In this document: positions 59,211-64,000 of the stretch, one piece after another
Layout: each line of letters opens with the position of its first letter
How positions within the stretch are numbered: the first letter of the stretch is position 1
Origin: Hyalella azteca
Taxonomy: Eukaryota; Arthropoda; Malacostraca; Amphipoda; Hyalellidae
Direction of reading: 5' to 3'
DNA: 64,000 nt
Assembly: GCF_000764305.2 (NCBI RefSeq)
Contig: NW_025944201.1
Span: 62,001 to 126,000, forward strand
Program-made: the position numbers and the translations under genes
The notes under the pieces: generated by a model
Seen by the model: the letters and a program-made list of their open reading frames with translations, nothing else
What the model was told of the DNA's origin: nothing
The model's database searches: none

Positions 59211-59229
59211 CTGGTTTCACGTTCACTGC

Positions 59230-59430
59230 CTATGGTGCGCTGCTCTAGTGTTCACTGACTGGTGACTGGTGCCAGCTGGTCTAGTGTTCACTGCCTGGAG
59301 CATGCAGGTCTAGTGTTCACTGAGTTGGACAAGCTGGAATTACTAGCGCTCACTGACTGGTCTAGTGTTCACAGGCTTTGGTAGGCTGGTCTTGTGTTCA
59401 CTGACTTTGTTATGTGTTCACTATGTTATG
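59230..59430. repeat. minisatellite GGTCTAGTGTTCACTGACTGG
   Basis: At least seven units containing CTAGTGTTCACTG or TGTGTTCACTG with variable spacers (GCTGGTCTAGTG, GGAGCATGCAGG). It directly follows repeat B copy 2; the first copy of B lacks it. Confidence 0.8.
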
Positions 59431-62400
59431 CACCGCAGTTTGTTTTTAATGTATAACTGTAATCTCTGGTGTCGGTTCTTGCTGCATATTCCAAGAATCT
59501 TTCTAGAATTGCAAATAGACCATGAGCATACTTGATTACTTCAATGAGGTCGCTGCTGAGACCTCTTAGACTGAATTTCTAAAGGATTTGGTAGAGTCAG
59601 AATCTTTCATCTTTATCATTAGGCTTGTTCCTTGAGCTTTGAATTATCCTTGTTGCACGTTGTTCAAGTTTAGATGACCTTAAAACGTAGGTTACCGTTT
59701 TTAGCGCATTTTCAGATTTATGAAAAAGCACTATTGTGCTCGCTATGTCCATCTGTCTGAGTTATATATTTTTTAACTTTCCCAACCTCCAGCGGTGCGA
59801 GCCCATTTGTGGAACAAACAGCTGCTCATAGATTCTGCTTCTTTGTGCTTGTAAAGGCGCTAGTACTTTTAGTTACAGATCATTTTATTCCAAGGAGATG
59901 CAGCTATTTAGCTACTATTGGCGTTGAATTTGTTTCTTTCTGTTATTTAGTTGAATACCTTTTATGGTCAGAAAAAAACGAGACTTACTTAAGGCATACA
60001 GTTTTGAGATGGTTGATTATGGTTGTTAGGTCACATGTCGTTGAGGGGTTGATAGTTTCTGGTACCCTGAAGTTTTAATAAAATTGTACTCGAAGGTAAA
60101 GTCGTGTAAAACCATATATTTTTTATTTTTGAATAAATATGCCTTTCAGAATTGTTCTTAATTTATTGTTTGTCAATGGATAAGAATTTGTTTCAGTTTA
60201 TTACGCAATAACGGTCTCATAAGCTACGTAATCCCGGTCACGTCCACTGCAGGCCAGGGACCTCCGTAGTCATGATTGCTTCCATTATATTTTTATTGCA
60301 ACAAATCAAAAGAACTTGCATGCGGTGGTGCTCACAGTTTGTCGGTGTACAAAGCTCAAAGTTGAAATGCATTTCCAGGTCACCACGCCCAGGAACTGAA
60401 GTCAATTTACTTGTCATAATAATCAGCGGGGATCTGCAGATTCATTATAAAAATGATTCGTGGCAATTTTCGTAAAGCGGTCGTCGATTCTAAATATTAT
60501 TTTCCATCTTGTCTTCTCAGACTATGAAGTGCATTTCATTTTCTGATCAGAAATGTTATTCTTGACATTTGTAATTATTGGGTAATTAAACTATAAACTT
60601 CTTAGAAGAAAAACTGCAGGCTTGCGTTCGCTCGAGCAGAGACGGAGTAAACTATTTTTTTATTGTTTCATGTTCGCGTTTACAGGCTTGGGTTTGGTAA
60701 AAATATTTTATATTATTATCAACGAACAATGTAGGGATGCGCTTCATTAATTAACATCAAGAATTTTGGGTCGAAAGCGAAATATAATGTAAATTTTCAT
60801 AAATGTTCATTTTTCGTCTAACTACTATTCTTTCCGGCACTCCCATTTAAAAATGATACCTCGTTGCTCGTTATCAATCAACATAAAATTTATAAAAGCT
60901 GCAGCGCTTAATAATTTATGATTATGCTCTGTCAGACATCTGTCTTCATTAAGCTCTTTAGATAATGAATTTAGGTTGCTTGTTCCAACAGCATTCATAT
61001 GTGAGCAACGCAATTGGCATTGATATGCACTCGTTAATTTCGCGCTCGATCATAACCGTTTACAACGTTTAACTATAACGTTTGCGTTGACCTCAACTTT
61101 GCGGTTTATGATGAGTGCAGAATTTTGCTTGGCGGCGCTTGCGGTGAAGTGGCCTGCGCAACTTGAGGACGTAACGCTGCGAGGTCACGCTTGCATTGTG
61201 ACCTTTTAGGTGTGGGAAGCAATCAATAGACTATCATGGCACGAGATTGCATTGATTGTATCTTTGTAATGTTAATTATTTTTTTAGGCACGGAAAGGCT
61301 ATTGCTATTTTTGTGCAAGCACATTCTATTGAGCAATATATGTGTACATACTGGACATTGGTTGTCTTGCACCCGAATGACATACCTTTCCACATAGAGG
61401 GGAATTAAATCAGCTTTACTCAGTTTAGATTACACTCTTATTTTAAAACTAATTTTGATCTTTTATTAAACTCAATGATATTATTTGCGTTTTGCTGGCA
61501 CTTATGAAACTTGATTTTTTTATTTTGTAAACGGTCACCACCTAAATTTACGAGTTACTAAATTTAGCAATTTAAATAAACTGGAATTTCAAGATGATTT
61601 TAAATCTTACATCTTTTCATCCAAAGAACTCATGTTCTGCCAAAACCCCTATATAATTATTAAGACACAAAGGAATGATTGATTAATTAACTTGCTTAAT
61701 AATCCTACAATTATTTGTTAAATGTAGACGCTGTTATTTCGACCGCAGACTTGACCAATAACTTTTTTCGTCAGTAGGTGAACTGCTTTTCGTTAGCGGA
61801 ACTAAGTCTTGCAGCTAGGGCACTAGCTGCGTCTTGCCAAGGCTAACCTTGTTAGTAAAAAAACTAGAAATCCCTGTTGTTCAGTCGCTGCCCTGGTGTC
61901 GCCGAATCGCCCTAATAACTTGAGTTATAGCCGCTACTTCCTACATGCATCGTCGAAGATCCGTTGTCTATATTTTCACGGATTTTGTTGACTTTTGAAA
62001 TAAATTTTGACGATTCATGTCACTTTTTAATTTTTTAATATTTTTGTTAAATTCCTAATTTTTCAAAGCACTGATCAATAAGCTAGTATTTTGGAATTTA
62101 TAAAAATAATGCTAAGTAAGAATCGTTCTTCCTATTATTACAAGAGGGTAATTCAGTTGTCTCTATATTCTATATTATTTCTAGAAAGTTTGCTTGTTGG
62201 CTTGTTTGATGCCTATCTATGGAAATATATTATATGGGTACTATTTGGTCACGTATCTATAATAACTATTGTACCAGACATTATTCCGATCAAAAACTTC
62301 ATTCTTGGCTGTTGAAATTATGAGATATCGCATACTGGGTGAAAATTAGATTTTAGTATTAAAAATAGAACTTATTAAGAACACATTGTACCTACATATT

Positions 62401-62801
62401 ATCCATAAATAAAAAATTATGATTTTCCTTCAAATTCCAAAACAATAGCTTTTAGTTAAATTTGGGTATTTTCTTGATAATGCTTTGAATGGGTAAGTCA
62501 TAAATTAACATCGGTGTCAATAATCGACCTTCGATCGTTTGATGTCCTTGGCCAAGTTCCATTTCGTTTCATTCATGTGAAGCCGAATGCAGATGACGTA
62601 AGCTTGCCATCGTGAATTTTATAACGAACAATTTCTTTCATGGAAGTAATTCATGTTCTGTTGTTTTGCGTTCAAAGTTTTCAGAAATTTGATAACGACG
62701 TAGCGAGCTGTTGCTGCATCTGGACCTGTGTCACTGCAATAATGACTCACCAGCAAAAAGTCATAACTTAATTCGCTGATTCCTCGAAGTACTAAAAGTT
62801 T
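59431..62801. other. non-coding stretch, no gene recognised
   Basis: AT-rich. Frames such as 59809-60078 and 62091-62315 (hydrophobic by composition) show no family resemblance. No transposon ends spotted. Confidence 0.45.
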
Positions 62802-62871
62802 CCTGGAACTCTAAGTTGTGGAACTCTGAATCCCGGAACTTTAAATTCTGGAGCCCTGAATCCAGCAACTC
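62802..62871. repeat. degenerate tandem repeat CTGGAACTCTGAATCC
   Basis: Four to five units of 16-18 bp: CTGGAACTCTAAGTTG, GGAACTCTGAATCC, GGAACTTTAAATTC, GGAGCCCTGAATCC, then AGCAACTCC. Confidence 0.7.
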
Positions 62872-63037
62872 CTATTAAACTAAGATCGTTCATGAATTAG
62901 AAAATTAATTTCGCTGGTAGGACTAAGTGATCCGACGAAGAATCACGTCAAAAGCTAAAAATTCAGTCCACATGATGTAAAGCCAAAGCATATGTATAAA
63001 GTCTGTGCACATGCATCTGCTGTCAGTCAGTGCAAAT

Positions 63038-63572
63038 AGAAGATACACGTCCAACTTTACATCCGCGACCCGAGGGCGGGGTACTTGCCTATCGACGACT
63101 TGGAGGCGGAGGACGACGAAGGCAGATCTTCGGCTTTACAGAGCTGTGGCGGTGCAGTGGTGAGAAGCTCTCGAGTCGACTACTCGAGTCTCTCGCACCC
63201 AGATCCCTGGCTCGACTCCCACTGAGGACAAGTTCTTCCGGGAAGCTCTGCTCAATAGCCAACTCAGCCATTCACCCAACCCTGGTTGATAAATGAGTAC
63301 CTGGCTGTGTTGTACCTAGGGTGCTGTGAGTACCTAGGGTGTTATGTTATTCAAAATGAGTACCTGGGGTGTTGTGTAATTCAAAAATGGTTCTGGCGGG
63401 TCAGCGAGCCAGTGATCGTCGTGGAACTACCAGTGGCATTAAGTGCCCGGAAAAACTGACCTATCACCCCCTCCCTTACCTAGTTGCCACTACCAGGATG
63501 AGCAATTAGACACGCATCAGTTTGTCCATGGACTACGAAGTCCTAAACTCATCATAAGGTCATGAGGTCATG
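63038..63572 (+). mobile_element. 5'-truncated LINE tail, same family as 37640-38600
   Basis: 63038-63124 matches the end of the LINE frame and 3' untranslated region on the minus strand near 37690-37800 (shared: ACACGTCCAAC, TTACATCC, GAGGGCGGGGT, CGACTTGGAG). 63512-63572 matches its terminal part (GCATCAG, GAAGTCCT, CATAAGGTCAT). The shared 3' tail and abrupt 5' start are typical of target-primed insertion with 5' truncation. About 385 bp of unrelated DNA is inserted between the two parts. Confidence 0.8.
63125..63511 (+). repeat. tRNA-like (SINE-type) insertion in the LINE tail
   Basis: 63146-63164 (GTGGCGGTGCAGTGGTGAG) resembles a pol III A box and 63209-63220 (GGCTCGACTCCC) a B box, with spacing near that of a tRNA. 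Downstream, GAGTACCTGG/GTACCTAGGGTG motifs recur (63293-63372). Absent from the other LINE copy. No clear target duplication; a tRNA-derived SINE is the most likely reading. Confidence 0.5.
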
Positions 63573-64000
63573 ATATAGAGTAAATCCACTTGATAGAAAG
63601 CCAAAAGTATATGACAAGGCGTTTAGTGATTTATTAAGATATGATCATATAATACGAGATGAAAATAAAAATACTTGTCATTTAAAGAAATACATTCGCC
63701 TAAATTGCATTGTAATTTATTGATATGTTTAATTTAATTATTGGGCTTGAAGTGAGAAATTTCACCTAAATTTTATCTGCTTCCCCGTACTATTTGAAAC
63801 GCACATTAAGAAGTCGTCTTATGAACAGGATCTTGAAACTGCAATCTGGCTGCGGTGCTGTTTTTGCAGACGTGGACTGATCGATTTAGGCCTTGACATT
63901 GACTACGATTCCAGGCTGCAGTCAATCGAAAGTTTCCCGCCCCGGACGCGCATGTAAGAAGTGAGCGCCTCGACTGCATTCGGTATGGTCACTTCCCAGA
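63573..64000. other. non-coding stretch to window end
   Basis: No gene or repeat recognised. Confidence 0.4.

Overview
The window is eukaryotic and most likely from an arthropod: AT-rich, with introns of 0.2-0.8 kb, two intact host genes, and many small, nested, mostly dead transposons. Neither gene identifies the species; the choice of arthropod rests on the transposon mix (a Penelope-like element, a MULE-type transposase, hAT, mariner-type and Tigger-like elements, and non-LTR elements including one with an RNase H domain) and is an inference. There is one assembly gap (27700-28113). I see no operons, CRISPR arrays or prokaryotic features.

Host genes. (1) UMPS, uridine 5'-monophosphate synthase, lies on the plus strand at 16822-23355. 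Ten exons with consistent GT/AG boundaries encode a complete bifunctional protein of 475 aa (OPRT plus OMP decarboxylase), which performs the last two steps of de novo UMP synthesis. (2) SEC61B, the beta subunit of the ER translocon, lies on the plus strand at 41757-42681. Two exons are found; a short upstream exon carrying the start codon probably lies outside what I can identify.

Region by region. 1-8.4 kb: no host gene; interspersed repeats and a TA-flanked DNA transposon (6214-7359) that itself carries a hAT-like insertion with an 8-bp target duplication. 8.5-13.7 kb: a degraded non-LTR retrotransposon (ORF1, endonuclease, reverse transcriptase, RNase H) split by a Tigger-like element. 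14-16.6 kb: repeat family B, a 30-bp tandem repeat and a Tc1-type transposase relic just upstream of UMPS. 24-30 kb: two long hairpins, a MITE family and a three-level nest of transposons around the gap. 30.9-34.8 kb: a Penelope-like relic with tandem GIY-YIG-like units, interrupted by a 1.4-kb DNA transposon and abutting a broken MULE transposase gene. 36-40.4 kb: a 1.0-kb hAT-type MITE with a perfect 8-bp target duplication, then a 3.2-kb hAT element containing a LINE fragment and a palindromic MITE. 42.7-64 kb: mainly non-coding, with a deleted mariner-type element, minisatellites, second copies of repeat families A and B, and a 5'-truncated LINE tail that contains a tRNA-like insertion.

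The two host genes are unrelated in function. The main biology of the window is transposon succession, and insertion order can be read directly at several nests because a second, uninterrupted copy of the host repeat is present in the same window.
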